A stretch of 64,000 nt of DNA from CAVQFD01 sp963724695. Its GTDB lineage: Bacteria > Acidobacteriota > Vicinamibacteria > Vicinamibacterales > CAVVIG01. How positions within the stretch are numbered: position 1 is the stretch's first letter; every line of letters begins with the position of its first letter. The notes under the pieces are model-generated. The model was given only the letters and a program-made list of their open reading frames with translations. It had not been told where the DNA came from and did no database searches. This document shows positions 35,701 through 44,149 of the stretch, in pieces. The position numbers were made by a program, and so were the translations under genes. Location: the NCBI GenBank assembly GCA_963724695.1, contig CAVRVW010000008.1, positions 1-64,000 on the forward strand, in the 5' to 3' direction.

Positions 35701-37233
35701 CTACGCGAGCGTCTCGCGGACGGCTCGCAGCAAATCGGCGAGCCGGAAGGGCTTGGCGAGCCAACGGCACCCGCACTCTTCCAGAAACTGCTCGGCGTCG
35801 GTTCCCACGACGTCGCCGGTCACAAAGATGACGCGCCGCGCCATCTCCGGCACGCTGACGAGAAGCGTGCGGTAGAACGCTTTACCGTCGAGCCGCGGCA
35901 TCTTCAGATCGCACACCACCAGGTCGAACGAGCGCTGGGCGATGAGCCCGAGCGCGTCCTCGCCGTCGGTGGCGCGCTCGACGACGTATCCCGCATCGCG
36001 CAGCGCCTCTCCGACCGCGGTGGCGAGCGCCGTCTCGTCCTCGACGACCAGGATGGACTGTCCCGACGAGGGCTCGCTCTCGACGCCCTTGGAAGGCGTG
36101 GGACGAGACGCGGCGAGGGGCGCCAGCGTCGAGCCGCTGACCGGCAGCTCGACGTAAAAGGATGCGCCGGCGCCCGGCCGCGACTCGAGGCGGATGCGTC
36201 CACCGTGCTCCTGCACGATGGCGTACGCGACGGTGAGCCCCAGCCCGGTGCCCTTGCCCACTTCCTTCGTCGTGAAGAACGGGTCGAAGATCTTCGACTG
36301 CACTTCCGGCGGAATGCCAGGCCCGTCGTCGTTGAATTCGAGGATCACCGATTCGTTAGTGGCGTCGTGCCACGTGCGGACGACCAGGATGCCGCGGCCG
36401 TTGGCCGAGAGCATGGCCTGTTCCGCATTGATGACAAGGTTCAGCAGGACCTGCTGCAACTGGTGCCCGTCGGCAAACACCAGCGGCAGTCCGGCTGCCA
36501 GCGCGTCGATCACCGTGATGTTGGTGACGCGCTGTTCGTATGCCCGAAGCCCGAGCGTCTCGCGCACGACGTGGTTGACATCCACCATCGCGCGCGTCGT
36601 CTGGCGCTTGCGCGCGAAGGTGAGCAGGTTGCGCACGATGCGCGCCGCGCGCTCGGATTCGCCCAGGATCATCTCGAGGCCGCGGCGGACAGCCGGATCG
36701 AGCGAGGGGCGCTCGCTCAGGCGCTCGGCCCAGCTGAGGATCGTGGCGAGCGGGTTGTTCAGTTCGTGCGCGACTCCAGAAATTGTCTGGCCCAGCGCCG
36801 CCATCTTCTCGGCCTGAAGCAGCTGGTGGTAGATGTCCCGAGTCTCGTCGTCCAGCTTCTTGCGCTCGCTGACGTCGCGGATGAGGGCCTCGATGCGAAG
36901 CGTGCCATCGATGGACGGCGAGTCGGCCCGGCCGGTGACTTCAACCCAGACCGCCGCGCCGTCCGCCCGGCGGAGGCGCAGCAGGTAGTCGGCCACGCCT
37001 CCATCCACCGACAGGCGATCGATGAGCGCCGCGCGGGCCTGAGGATCGACGAAACGCTCACGGTCGAACGGACGAATGTCGCGCTCGGGCGTTTCGCTCG
37101 CGAAGCCGAAGATCAGCTTGAGGTGGGGATTGGCCGCGGTCGTCGACGAATCGTCCGGACCGATCGCGCCGATGTAGACGCCCTCGTGAACGGCCTCGAA
37201 CAGCCGGGCGAAGGCTGCGGCCCGTCGCTCCAC
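35701..37233 (-). CDS. Hybrid histidine kinase (PAS-HisKA-HATPase-REC)
   Basis: 510 residues from GTG 37233. PAS domain at about 10-125 (VHEGVYIGAIGPDD, ERKKLDDE linker), HisKA with phospho-His H156 in TISGVAHELNNPLATILSWA, HATPase with N-box QQVLLNLVINAEQAM, G1 LEFNDDGPGIPPE, F-box FDPFFTTK and G2 GKGTGLGLTVAYAIV, and a C-terminal receiver SILVVEDETAL with phospho-Asp in FDLVVCDLKMPRLDGK and Lys in LAKPFRL. There are no membrane helices, so it senses a cytoplasmic signal through PAS. The attached receiver implies a phosphorelay; the DHp-like protein at 34092 is a conceivable partner. The 5' end overlaps the PCYCGC frame, so the GTG start needs checking. Confidence 0.92.
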   Translation of the reverse strand: MERRAAAFARLFEAVHEGVYIGAIGPDDSSTTAANPHLKLIFGFASETPERDIRPFDRERFVDPQARAALIDRLSVDGGVADYLLRLRRADGAAVWVEVTGRADSPSIDGTLRIEALIRDVSERKKLDDETRDIYHQLLQAEKMAALGQTISGVAHELNNPLATILSWAERLSERPSLDPAVRRGLEMILGESERAARIVRNLLTFARKRQTTRAMVDVNHVVRETLGLRAYEQRVTNITVIDALAAGLPLVFADGHQLQQVLLNLVINAEQAMLSANGRGILVVRTWHDATNESVILEFNDDGPGIPPEVQSKIFDPFFTTKEVGKGTGLGLTVAYAIVQEHGGRIRLESRPGAGASFYVELPVSGSTLAPLAASRPTPSKGVESEPSSGQSILVVEDETALATAVGEALRDAGYVVERATDGEDALGLIAQRSFDLVVCDLKMPRLDGKAFYRTLLVSVPEMARRVIFVTGDVVGTDAEQFLEECGCRWLAKPFRLADLLRAVRETLA

Positions 37234-37242
37234 GAGGGCATT

Positions 37243-37909
37243 CTACGCTGGCGTAGTGCCCGGCGTGTGCGGCCGGCGGGGGCGGCGTGGGCATCTTGCC
37301 GGGGTAAACCGGCGCGAATTCCTTGTCGATCGCCGCACGGATGTCGCGGACCGAGGCGCCCGAGGCGTGCATCTGGCGCGAACGGTTCGCGACGTCGATG
37401 CAGACGGCGCATTCGACGCCGTGCTCGTCCCATTCGACGACGTCGCCCGCGGCATTGCGCGAACGGACGAAGCAGTCGTGGTTGCCACCGTGCCCGGCGT
37501 TCTCACAGCCGCAGAAGCAGGGGATGTAGCTCAGGACCTCGGGATGGTCGGCAGCGAACTCGTACGCCGCGGTGATGACTTCGCGCGATCGCGGCGGCTG
37601 GTAGCCCTGGAACGGGATGGGCGGAAAGCTCGCCTGATCACGCGGGCCAAGCTTCGCCTGCGCCTCGGCCTTGACGATGGCGGCCGGAGCGGGCTGGGCC
37701 GCAGTCGCGGGGGCCTCCGTGGCTGACTTCGCGTCTGCGGTGGCGGCCGGCTCCGAAGAGGGCCGCAGGAAGACCACCCCGAGCGCGACGAGCACCGCAG
37801 CTCCGCCGAGCAACATTATGGGATTGAGGCCCGATTTGGACGCGGGCTTGCCGGGCCCCGCCGGCCGTGACGGCGGGTTCTGGCCTTTGGACGAGGATGC
37901 TTTACCCAT
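37243..37909 (-). CDS. PCYCGC-motif protein, membrane-anchored (3' end uncertain)
   Basis: ATG 37909. A basic N-terminus is followed by a membrane helix (IMLLGGAAVLVALGVVFL, about residues 30-47), an Ala/Pro-rich linker, and FPPIPFQGYQPPRSREVITA. The signature is SYIPCFCGCENAGHGGNHDC, the family's P-C-[YF]-C-G-C ... H-x-x-C motif, then CAVCIDVANRSRQMH. The Cys/His pattern suggests metal or haem-protein-like binding; function unknown. In the annotated frame it stays open to 37058 through 176 bases of the kinase gene, which is implausible; in the neighbouring frame a TAG occurs at 37243-37245. A single indel near 37260-37450 would reconcile the two, so I end it there. Confidence 0.65.
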
Positions 37910-37972
37910 GACCCCGCATTCTATCGTGTTTGCCGGCCGTGGTACCCCGCCTGCCCCAGGGAGGCGGACCCC

Positions 37973-39154
37973 ATGAAGTACGTCGGTAACCACGACCGCC
38001 TGCTGCTCGGGGGCCTGGCCGTGGCCCTTGTTGTCGTCTTTGCCAAACCCATCCAGTACCTGTTGGACCTGGCGCGCGAGGTCGAGGCCGGGCTGGGCCT
38101 GTCGCTGCTCCCGGCGCTGATCATCCTGACGGGGGTGTTCGTCCTCCACCAGCAACGCAAACGCCAGGAGGAGCAGGCGCTTGCGCGGGCCGCCGAGGCG
38201 GGCGCGCAGCAGGCCGAGGCCCGCGCGGCCGAACTCGAACGCCTGGTGGCCTTCGGCGAGGCGCTGGGCCGGGCGCTCACGCTCGACGCGATTCGGGATG
38301 TCGTCCTGCAGCAGCTGCCAAGGCTGACGGGCACCGATCGGGCCTGGGTCATGGTGCGGCAGGAAGGGCGCTGGCAGGCGTTTTCGCACGAAGCCGGCCA
38401 GGACCGCGAAAAACTCGAGCTGAGCTACATGGACGTGGTGGAGCACGCCGTGCCGAGCGACCCTGCGAAGCGCGCCGTGCCCACGAACGTGTACGGGCAC
38501 GTCTGCCTCCCGATGACCGTCGGCGGAGAGGTGGTCGGGCTGCTCGCCGTGCCCGAATCCGACGCCGACACCGACGGCCGTCGGCGGGTGCTGGCGGCCG
38601 CCGTCACCCTGCTGGGCACCTCGCTCAGGAACTCGCAGCTTTTTCGGGAGGTGAAGGACAACAGCCTGCGCGACGGCTTGACGGGCTGTTACAACCGCAC
38701 GCACACGCTCGACGTGATCGGGGCCGAGCTGCGCCGCGCACGGCGGTCGCACCAACCCGTGTCGCTCATCATGCTGGACATCGATCACTTCAAGCAGATT
38801 AACGATCGCTACGGTCACCTCTGCGGCGACGCCGTGCTCGCCACCGTCGGCGCGCGCATGCGCGAGGCGCTGCGCGGCAGCGACCACAAGTGCCGCTACG
38901 GGGGCGAAGAATTCCTGGTCCTGCTGCCCGAGACGCCAATCGAAGGCGGCCGCAGGGTCGCGGAGACACTGCGCCGCGCGTTCGCCGATCGCGTGTTCCC
39001 GTGGAAGGACGAGCGCCTGCAGATCACCGCCAGCTTCGGCGTGTCGGTGGCGTTGCCGTCGGAGACCGACGTGCACGCGCTCATCGGACGCGCCGACCGT
39101 GCGCTCTATCAAGCCAAACACGAAGGCAGGAATCGAGTCCATTCAGGGACTTAG
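37973..39154 (+). CDS. Diguanylate cyclase with membrane anchor and GAF-like domain
   Basis: 393 residues, ATG 37973. Two hydrophobic segments (LLLGGLAVALVVVFA and LSLLPALIILTGVFVL), a coiled coil rich in Ala/Glu (residues 60-90), a GAF-like domain (LTGTDRAWVMVRQEGRWQAF ... VYGHVCLPMTVGGEVVGLL), and a GGDEF domain: LRDGLTGCYNRTHTLDVI, IMLDIDHFKQINDRYGHLCG and active site RYGGEEFLVLLPET. The catalytic GG[DE]EF is intact; no RxxD inhibitory site is seen. It makes c-di-GMP from GTP, possibly read by PilZ proteins such as the one at 26092. The C-terminus SGT and stop lie in a short family A repeat. Confidence 0.92.
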   Translation: MKYVGNHDRLLLGGLAVALVVVFAKPIQYLLDLAREVEAGLGLSLLPALIILTGVFVLHQQRKRQEEQALARAAEAGAQQAEARAAELERLVAFGEALGRALTLDAIRDVVLQQLPRLTGTDRAWVMVRQEGRWQAFSHEAGQDREKLELSYMDVVEHAVPSDPAKRAVPTNVYGHVCLPMTVGGEVVGLLAVPESDADTDGRRRVLAAAVTLLGTSLRNSQLFREVKDNSLRDGLTGCYNRTHTLDVIGAELRRARRSHQPVSLIMLDIDHFKQINDRYGHLCGDAVLATVGARMREALRGSDHKCRYGGEEFLVLLPETPIEGGRRVAETLRRAFADRVFPWKDERLQITASFGVSVALPSETDVHALIGRADRALYQAKHEGRNRVHSGT

Positions 39155-39171
39155 GATTGAATCCTAAGTAC
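39141..39171. repeat. Family A repeat, short copy
   Basis: A perfect palindrome with ten-base arms, ACTTAGGATT then G then AATCCTAAGT, at 39150-39170, preceded by ATTCAGGG. It spans the stop codon of the diguanylate cyclase (ACT TAG, 39149-39154) and lies 12 bases before the EamA start. It could act as a small terminator hairpin. Confidence 0.8.
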
Positions 39172-39182
39172 CATGGGGCAGC

Positions 39183-40061
39183 TTGTCGCGCCCGTACCTC
39201 GCCTGGATCGTCGTCTGCCTTGTCTGGGGCACGACCTACCTTGGCATCCGCATCGCGCTCGAAAGCATCCCGCCGTTCCTGATGGCGGCGATCCGCTGGA
39301 TCGCAGCGGGCGGACTGCTCGCGGGCGGGCTGTGGCTCAGGGGTGAGCGGCTTCCGGCACGCTCGGAGTGGCCCGCCCTTCTCGTGTTGGGCGTCCTGCT
39401 GCTCGGGTTCGGCAACGGCGCCGTGGCCTATGCGGAACAATCGGTACCGAGCGGATTGACGGCCGTGCTCGTGGCGGCCGCTCCATTCTGGATGGTTGCT
39501 ACGGAGCGCTTCGTCGGTGGAGGCGAGCGGCTCACAGCGGCCCGCGGCGTCGGGCTGATCGTTGGCTTCGCCGGCATCGTGCTTCTCGTGTGGCCCGAAG
39601 TTCAGGCCAGCCTTGGCGCCGACGCGACTGAACGACGGTTCCTTGCCGGAGTGCTGGCGACGCAGCTCGCCTGCCTCGGCTGGGCGGTCGGATCGAGCTA
39701 CTCACGCAGACGACATCAGAGCGAGAACGTCCTCGCCGCGGCGGCTCTGCAGATGCTGTTCGCCGGCGTCGTTCTTCTCGTTGCGGGCACGCTCGCCGGC
39801 GAGTGGTCAAGCCTCACCTTCACCACCCGCACCGCCAGCGCGCTCGTGTACCTGATAGTCTTCGGATCGATCGTTGGCTACTCGTCGTACACGTACGCGC
39901 TCAAACACCTGCCGGTGTCGACCGTGTCGCTGTACGCGTACGTGAACCCCGTGATCGCCGTCCTGCTGGGAACGGTCGTCCTCGACGAGCCGCTCAGCCC
40001 GCGCATCGCGCTGGCGGGAGCGGTCGTGTTTCTTGGATCATGGCTCGTTAAACGAACTTAG
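39183..40061 (+). CDS. EamA/DMT-family transporter
   Basis: About 292 residues from TTG 39183 (MSRPYLAWIVVCLVWGTTYL); no ATG or GTG fits better. Ten hydrophobic spans in two EamA repeats. Typical motifs are VWGTTYLGIRIALESIPPFL at the N-terminus and GSIVGYSSYTYALKHLPVST, NPVIAVLLGTVVLDEPLSPR in the second half, as in YdcZ/RhaT/RarD-type drug/metabolite exporters. The substrate cannot be predicted. The C-terminus KRT and stop TAG (40059-40061) come from the first bases of the following family A repeat. Confidence 0.88.
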   Translation: MSRPYLAWIVVCLVWGTTYLGIRIALESIPPFLMAAIRWIAAGGLLAGGLWLRGERLPARSEWPALLVLGVLLLGFGNGAVAYAEQSVPSGLTAVLVAAAPFWMVATERFVGGGERLTAARGVGLIVGFAGIVLLVWPEVQASLGADATERRFLAGVLATQLACLGWAVGSSYSRRRHQSENVLAAAALQMLFAGVVLLVAGTLAGEWSSLTFTTRTASALVYLIVFGSIVGYSSYTYALKHLPVSTVSLYAYVNPVIAVLLGTVVLDEPLSPRIALAGAVVFLGSWLVKRT

Positions 40062-40152
40062 GACTTAGGATTCAGGGAGTTAGGATTTGATTGATCCAAT
40101 ATGCAGATCCCAAGTCCCTCAATCCCAAGTCCCTCAATCCCAAGTCCTAAGT
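40055..40152. repeat. Family A repeat, copy 2
   Basis: Left arm ACTTAGGACTTAGGATTCAG, centre GGATTTGATTGATCCAATAT, right arm of CAAGTCCCTCAATCC units and AAGTCCTAAGT. It lies between the EamA gene and the convergent small membrane protein gene and overlaps the EamA stop codon. Confidence 0.8.
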
Positions 40153-40154
40153 GT

Positions 40155-40304
40155 CTATACCACCCTTCGCCCACTGATGAGCCGGACCAGGAATAGCACC
40201 ACAGCAATGACCAGAAGTACGTAGATGAAGTTCCCCATGGTGTAGCCGCTGACCATTCCGAGGAGCCACAGCACGATCAGCACGATGGCGATGGTTTCCA
40301 ACAT
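40155..40304 (-). CDS. lmo0937-type small membrane protein
   Basis: 49 residues, ATG 40304 to TAG 40155-40157. MLETIAIVLIVLWLLGMVSG then YTMGNFIYVLLVIAVVLFLV and RLISGRRVV: two membrane helices separated by a G-Y-T-M-G-N/G turn, which is the hallmark of the lmo0937 family of widespread short membrane proteins of unknown function. It is flanked by family A repeats on both sides. No clear partner gene. Confidence 0.85.
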   Translation of the reverse strand: MLETIAIVLIVLWLLGMVSGYTMGNFIYVLLVIAVVLFLVRLISGRRVV

Positions 40305-40375
40305 GTAGAGCCTCCATCACTTCCGCCGATGGGCGGACGTTCGGGGGCAGGCTTGTGCAACGCAAATGCCAGGTG

Positions 40376-40460
40376 GATTGAGGGACTTAGGACTAAGGGA
40401 CTTGGGATTTGATTGATTCAATCAAATCCCTTAATCCCAAATCCTGAAGTCCTAAGTAGT
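40376..40460. repeat. Family A repeat, copy 3
   Basis: GGATTGAGGGACTTAGGACT, centre GGGATTTGATTGATTCAATCAAATCCC (near perfect palindrome, 40403-40429), then TTAATCCCAAATCCTGAAGT and CCTAAGT. It overlaps the fabZ 3' end: ACT TAG on the minus strand (40452-40457) is the last codon and stop. Confidence 0.82.
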
Positions 40461-40904
40461 TTGGGGTTCTCCCAACGCAAACGCCATCGTGCCGACAACG
40501 ACGGGGATGCCGTCGACGCGCGCCACGCCTTTGAGCCATCCCATGCGGCTGCGGAGGCGCACGACGGTGGCCTCGATCTCGACGACGTCGCCGGCGTGCA
40601 CGGGGCGGCGATAGCGCACGCGCTTGATGCTGGCGAAGAAGGGCAGCTGCTGTCGATTCTCCGGCTTCGCGAGAATCATGATGGCGCCGACCTGCGCGAT
40701 GGCTTCCGTGAGGATCGTTGGCGGCAGCACCGGCGAGCCGTCGCCGCCGAGCCACAGGTGTCGCTCGTTGAGCGACACGTTCTTGATGCCCACGATCCGT
40801 TTGTCGAGCTCGAGCTCGGTGATGCGATCGACCAGCAGGAACGGATACCGGTGCGGCAGAATGCGTTCGATCGCGGCGTAGTCGAGCGGCAGCGTCAGGT
40901 CCAT
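40452..40904 (-). CDS. fabZ: 3-hydroxyacyl-ACP dehydratase FabZ
   Basis: 150 residues from ATG 40904. The hot-dog fold motifs are ERILPHRYPFLLVDRITELE with catalytic His18, and PPTILTEAIAQVGAIMIL with the catalytic Glu. It dehydrates 3-hydroxyacyl-ACP in fatty-acid elongation in the cytoplasm. It is not in the usual lpxD-fabZ-lpxA context; neighbours are a small membrane protein and, divergently, a phosphatase gene 84 bases away. ORF sequence upstream of the ATG is low complexity. Length is normal. The last residues (QTT) and the stop run into a family A repeat. Confidence 0.9.
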   Translation of the reverse strand: MDLTLPLDYAAIERILPHRYPFLLVDRITELELDKRIVGIKNVSLNERHLWLGGDGSPVLPPTILTEAIAQVGAIMILAKPENRQQLPFFASIKRVRYRRPVHAGDVVEIEATVVRLRSRMGWLKGVARVDGIPVVVGTMAFALGEPQTT

Positions 40905-40987
40905 AGTCTCGGCAACCAGCCTGATTATAGGCAGGCCGGCGCGCCCGGCGCCACCGTCCTGCGCTACACTGGAGCGTTCCCACTCCC

Positions 40988-42850
40988 GTGAGCGCTGTGA
41001 CTGAACCCGTACCATCCGATCAGGCCGCGACGGCGCCAGCTCCCGTGGCACCTGCCTCGAGCTCCGTGGCCGTGAACCTTCCGCTCGTGCCGACCAACAT
41101 CCGGGAGCTGGTGATCACACTCTTCGAGCTGGGGCGCGAGGTCACCTCCGTGCTCGACCTCGACGAGCTCCTCCAGAAGACGCCGCACCTCATTGCCCGG
41201 CTGACGAAGTTCACGGCGTTTGCCGTCTACCTGCTCGACGGAGAGCTCGGCGAGCTGTCCATGGCGTACTCGGTCGGCTATCCCGAACCGCTCGCGACGA
41301 AGCTCCGGGTCAAGGTCGGCCAGGGCCTGGTGGGCACCGCGGTGGCCGAGGGAAAGCCGCTCCTCGTGAACGACGTGCAGAACGACGCGCGGTACGTGGA
41401 GGCCGTGCCCGGCTCGAAGGCCGAGCTCGTGGTGCCGCTCCGGCGAAAGGGGCGGGTCATCGGGGCGCTCAACCTCTTGAGCGACACCGCCGGTCAATTC
41501 ACCGACGTCGACGAGATGATGCTGCGGCAGTTTGGGGCGCACGTCGCGGTCGCCATCGAGAACGCGCGCCTCTTCGAGCATGCGCGCGCTTACACGAGCA
41601 CGCTCGAGACGCTCTCCGACATCTCGCGCGAATTCGGGTCCATCCTGAACCTCGACGAGCTGCTCACGCGGATCGCCAGCCTGACCCGCCGGATCATCGA
41701 CTACCGGACCTTCGGCATCTTTCTGATGAACGAAGAGACCCAGGAGCTCGAGATCAAGACCGCTGTGCGGTACGGCGACATCGAGTGCCAGGCTCGCGTC
41801 AAGCTCGGCGAAGGCCTGGTCGGACACTCCGCGCTGACCAAGCAGGCGATCCTCGTGCCGGACGTGTCGCTCGAGCCCCGCTACATCAAGGTCAACGACG
41901 ACGCACGGTCGGAGCTGGTGATCCCGCTCATGGTCAAGGATCGCTGCATCGGCGTCTTCGATCTCGAGAGCCCAGAGCTGAACGCGTTCAGCAAGGAGAA
42001 CCTCGAGATCCTGCGGCTTCTTGCCAGCCAGGCGGCCGTCGCCATCGAAAATGCCCGGCTCTACGAAACAATCCTCGCCAACGAAGTGCGGCTCGAGAAG
42101 GAGATTCGTTTCGCGCAGCGCGTCCAGGCGGCGCTCCTGCCCCTCGAGCTGCCGAAGCGGCTCAAGGGTGTGGACGTAGCGGCACGGTTCGCGCCGGCCC
42201 GCGAGCTGGGAGGGGATCTGTACGACTTCGTCGCCCCTGAGCCGAACACCCTGGTCGTGGCGGTCGGCGACGTGTCGGGAAAGGGTGTGCCCGCAGCGTT
42301 GTACAGCGCGTTCGCCGGCGAGCTCGTCCGATCGCGCACCTACCGCAGGCGCTACGCGCCCGACCGGTTCGGTCCGGCCGGCGTGCTCACGGCGATGAAC
42401 ACCATCCTGTACGAGCGGCAGCTCGAGGAGTACTACTGCACGCTGTGCTATGCGCTGTTCGACTTCAAGCGGCGCACGGTCGTGATGTCCAACTCGGGGC
42501 TCCCGTATCCGTTCCGGAGCACGGGCGCGTGTGGCCCTGGCCAGTCGCCAACTGCCATTGAGCTGCCCGGCGTGCCCCTCGGGTCGTTTCCGGGGTCCAC
42601 GTACGACGAGGTGAGTTTCGACCTGCAGCCCGGGGACCTGTTCGTCTTCTGCACGGACGGCGTCTTCGAGGCCAACGACAGCGAGGCGCGTGAGTTTGGC
42701 AGCGCGCGCCTCCAGAAGGTCATTTGCGAGACGCGCGACAAGCCGTCACGTCAGATCGTCGACGCGATCTTTGCCGCCGTGCAGAACTTCCGCGGCGACA
42801 CGCCGCCAAACGACGACATGACGGCGGTAGTCCTCAAGATCACGGCCTGA
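40988..42850 (+). CDS. GAF-GAF-PP2C (SpoIIE-type) serine phosphatase
   Basis: 620 residues from GTG 40988. First GAF about 60-205 (FTAFAVYLLDGELGELSMAY, GQGLVGTAVAEGKPLLVNDV), second GAF about 225-370 (GEGLVGHSALTKQAILVPDV), a short coiled link (EVRLEKEIRFAQRVQAALLP) and a PP2C domain: ARELGGDLYDF, VVAVGDVSGKGVPAAL, MSNSGLPYPF, DLFVFCTDGVFEANDSEARE and NDDMTAVVLKI, with the metal-binding Asp residues present. This RsbU-like layout dephosphorylates anti-anti-sigma (STAS) proteins; no STAS or RsbW gene is in the window. It is cytosolic. The stop TGA comes just before a family A repeat. Confidence 0.93.
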   Translation: MSAVTEPVPSDQAATAPAPVAPASSSVAVNLPLVPTNIRELVITLFELGREVTSVLDLDELLQKTPHLIARLTKFTAFAVYLLDGELGELSMAYSVGYPEPLATKLRVKVGQGLVGTAVAEGKPLLVNDVQNDARYVEAVPGSKAELVVPLRRKGRVIGALNLLSDTAGQFTDVDEMMLRQFGAHVAVAIENARLFEHARAYTSTLETLSDISREFGSILNLDELLTRIASLTRRIIDYRTFGIFLMNEETQELEIKTAVRYGDIECQARVKLGEGLVGHSALTKQAILVPDVSLEPRYIKVNDDARSELVIPLMVKDRCIGVFDLESPELNAFSKENLEILRLLASQAAVAIENARLYETILANEVRLEKEIRFAQRVQAALLPLELPKRLKGVDVAARFAPARELGGDLYDFVAPEPNTLVVAVGDVSGKGVPAALYSAFAGELVRSRTYRRRYAPDRFGPAGVLTAMNTILYERQLEEYYCTLCYALFDFKRRTVVMSNSGLPYPFRSTGACGPGQSPTAIELPGVPLGSFPGSTYDEVSFDLQPGDLFVFCTDGVFEANDSEAREFGSARLQKVICETRDKPSRQIVDAIFAAVQNFRGDTPPNDDMTAVVLKITA

Positions 42851-42970
42851 ATTGAGGGACTTAGGATTGAGGGACGTTGGGATTTGATTGATCCAATCAG
42901 ATCCCTGACTTCCCGATATCCCTGACTCCCCAATCCCTGAATCCCAACTCCCTGAATCCCTCAATTCAAG
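42851..42970. repeat. Family A repeat, copy 4
   Basis: The outer arms are perfect: TTGAGGGA near 42852 pairs with TCCCTCAA near 42960. Inside are ACTTAGGATTGAGGGACGTT, GGGATTTGATTGATCCAATC and a right arm of CCCTGAATCCC units, slightly longer than the left. It begins directly after the stop of the phosphatase gene. Confidence 0.8.
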
Positions 42971-43088
42971 GTGTGTCGAGGATTGCCACCGCGATTCCGC
43001 GTCGCTTGAAAGCTTTTGTCCGGGTGCCTGCCGATCCCTAGTGTTTCTAGCCGTTTCAGCTGGCTCGGGCCTTGCCCTGGGCTCTGGG

Positions 43089-43454
43089 ATGCTAGAGCAA
43101 ACCGAAGCGCTGCGTGCACGGTGCCGGGCGTTTGCGATCCGGACCGTCAGATTCGCCCGCCAGCTTCCCCGCGACCCCGGTAGCGACACGCTCGCACGTC
43201 AACTCGCCCGAGCGGGATCAGGCGCATCGGGCAACTACCACTCCGCCTGTCGAGCGCGCTCGCGGGCCGAGTTCATCTCGCGACTTCGGCTGGCCGTCGA
43301 CGAGGCCGACGAGTCGTGGCACTGGCTGACGGTTATCCAACGCAGCGACGTGGCGAGCGGCCCTGAACTCCAATGGCTCCTGCAGGAGAGCATCGAACTT
43401 CGCGCGATCTTCTCCAAGTCGGTCTCGACGGCGAAATCGAATTCAGGGACTTAG
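43089..43454 (+). CDS. Four-helix-bundle protein (S23/IVP family)
   Basis: 121 residues from ATG 43089; a GTG further upstream is in frame, but the homologous region starts here. FAIRTVRFARQLPRDPGSDT, LARQLARAGSGASGNYHSAC, RARSRAEFISRLRLAVDEAD and ESWHWLTVIQRSDV match the 23S-rRNA-intervening-sequence (S23) four-helix family, whose members are common outside rRNA and whose function is unknown. Its C-terminus (NSGT) and stop TAG (43452-43454) are encoded by the following family A repeat, as in the diguanylate cyclase gene. A family A block also precedes it. Confidence 0.85.
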   Translation: MLEQTEALRARCRAFAIRTVRFARQLPRDPGSDTLARQLARAGSGASGNYHSACRARSRAEFISRLRLAVDEADESWHWLTVIQRSDVASGPELQWLLQESIELRAIFSKSVSTAKSNSGT

Positions 43455-43557
43455 GATTGAGGGACCTAGGATTTGAGGGACTTGGGATTGAGGGACTTGG
43501 GATTTGATTGATCCAATCAACTCCCTGAATCCCTCAATCCAAAGTCCTAAATTTCCG
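43441..43557. repeat. Family A repeat, copy 5
   Basis: ATTCAGGGACTTAGGATTGA with further GGGACCTAGG and GGGACTTGGGATT units, centre TTTGATTGATCCAATCAA, right arm CTCCCTGAATCCCTCAATCC and AAAGTCCTAAAT. It lies between the four-helix-bundle gene and the convergent OB-fold lipoprotein gene; it includes the stop codon of the first and ends five bases from the stop of the second. Confidence 0.8.
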
Positions 43558-43561
43558 GATT

Positions 43562-43906
43562 CTACCGCCTGACATCGAGGTCTTCTTCCCTCAAGTGAAG
43601 ACCGATCGTCTGGCCGCCGAAGACGGCGACCTCCTCGACACGACCCTTCACTCGCACGCGCGCGCCGCGCGCCGGCGTGAAGCCCTTCTGCGATATCACG
43701 GTCACTTCTCCAGTCCCATCGTCCACACGGTACAGCTTGAACGGCACGAGCGGCACACCCCACGAGCTGGTGACGACGCCGTCGATGCGGACGCTGCGAT
43801 CCTGGTAGCGGCCAGGGTTGGTCTTGAGATCGGCGATATGGGGCGCGCGAAGCGCGCAGGCCGATGCAAGCAGGACGAACGTCGCGAGCAGCAGGACGCG
43901 TCTCAT
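43562..43906 (-). CDS. Small OB-fold-like lipoprotein
   Basis: 114 residues from ATG 43906. The N-terminus MRRVLLLATFVLLASACAL is a signal with a Cys at position 17 in a lipobox-like setting (LASAC), so a lipid anchor is likely. The mature part PGRYQDRSVRIDGVVTSSWG, YRVDDGTGEVTVISQKGFTP, ARGARVRVKGRVEEVAVFGG is a five-strand OB-fold pattern resembling tRNA_anti-like or CcmE-like small domains. Ligand unknown. The frame is open upstream to 43984, without a signal-like start. Confidence 0.72.
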   Translation of the reverse strand: MRRVLLLATFVLLASACALRAPHIADLKTNPGRYQDRSVRIDGVVTSSWGVPLVPFKLYRVDDGTGEVTVISQKGFTPARGARVRVKGRVEEVAVFGGQTIGLHLREEDLDVRR

Positions 43907-44149
43907 GACTGCAATCCTTTCGCACGGGCAGGCACATCCTGCCCAGACGAGAAACGCGCCGCGCCGGATCGTGAAATAGAGCACGGAATACGGGATGCCA
44001 GCGCCTGCCTGAGTAACGTATCCCGCTGATCCGACGCGACGTGAGGAGGGCTACATCAAATCGCATGCCCAATGGAATCGGCCGAAACAGGCCTGAAATC
44101 TGCCGCTCCACGGACCAGGCGTCCCACGACGTGGACGCGGTGTCCGCAG

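Noticed and set aside
43089..43454. S23/IVP protein as sign of a 23S rRNA intervening sequence
   Set aside because: No rRNA sequence is near; these proteins are common as stand-alone genes.
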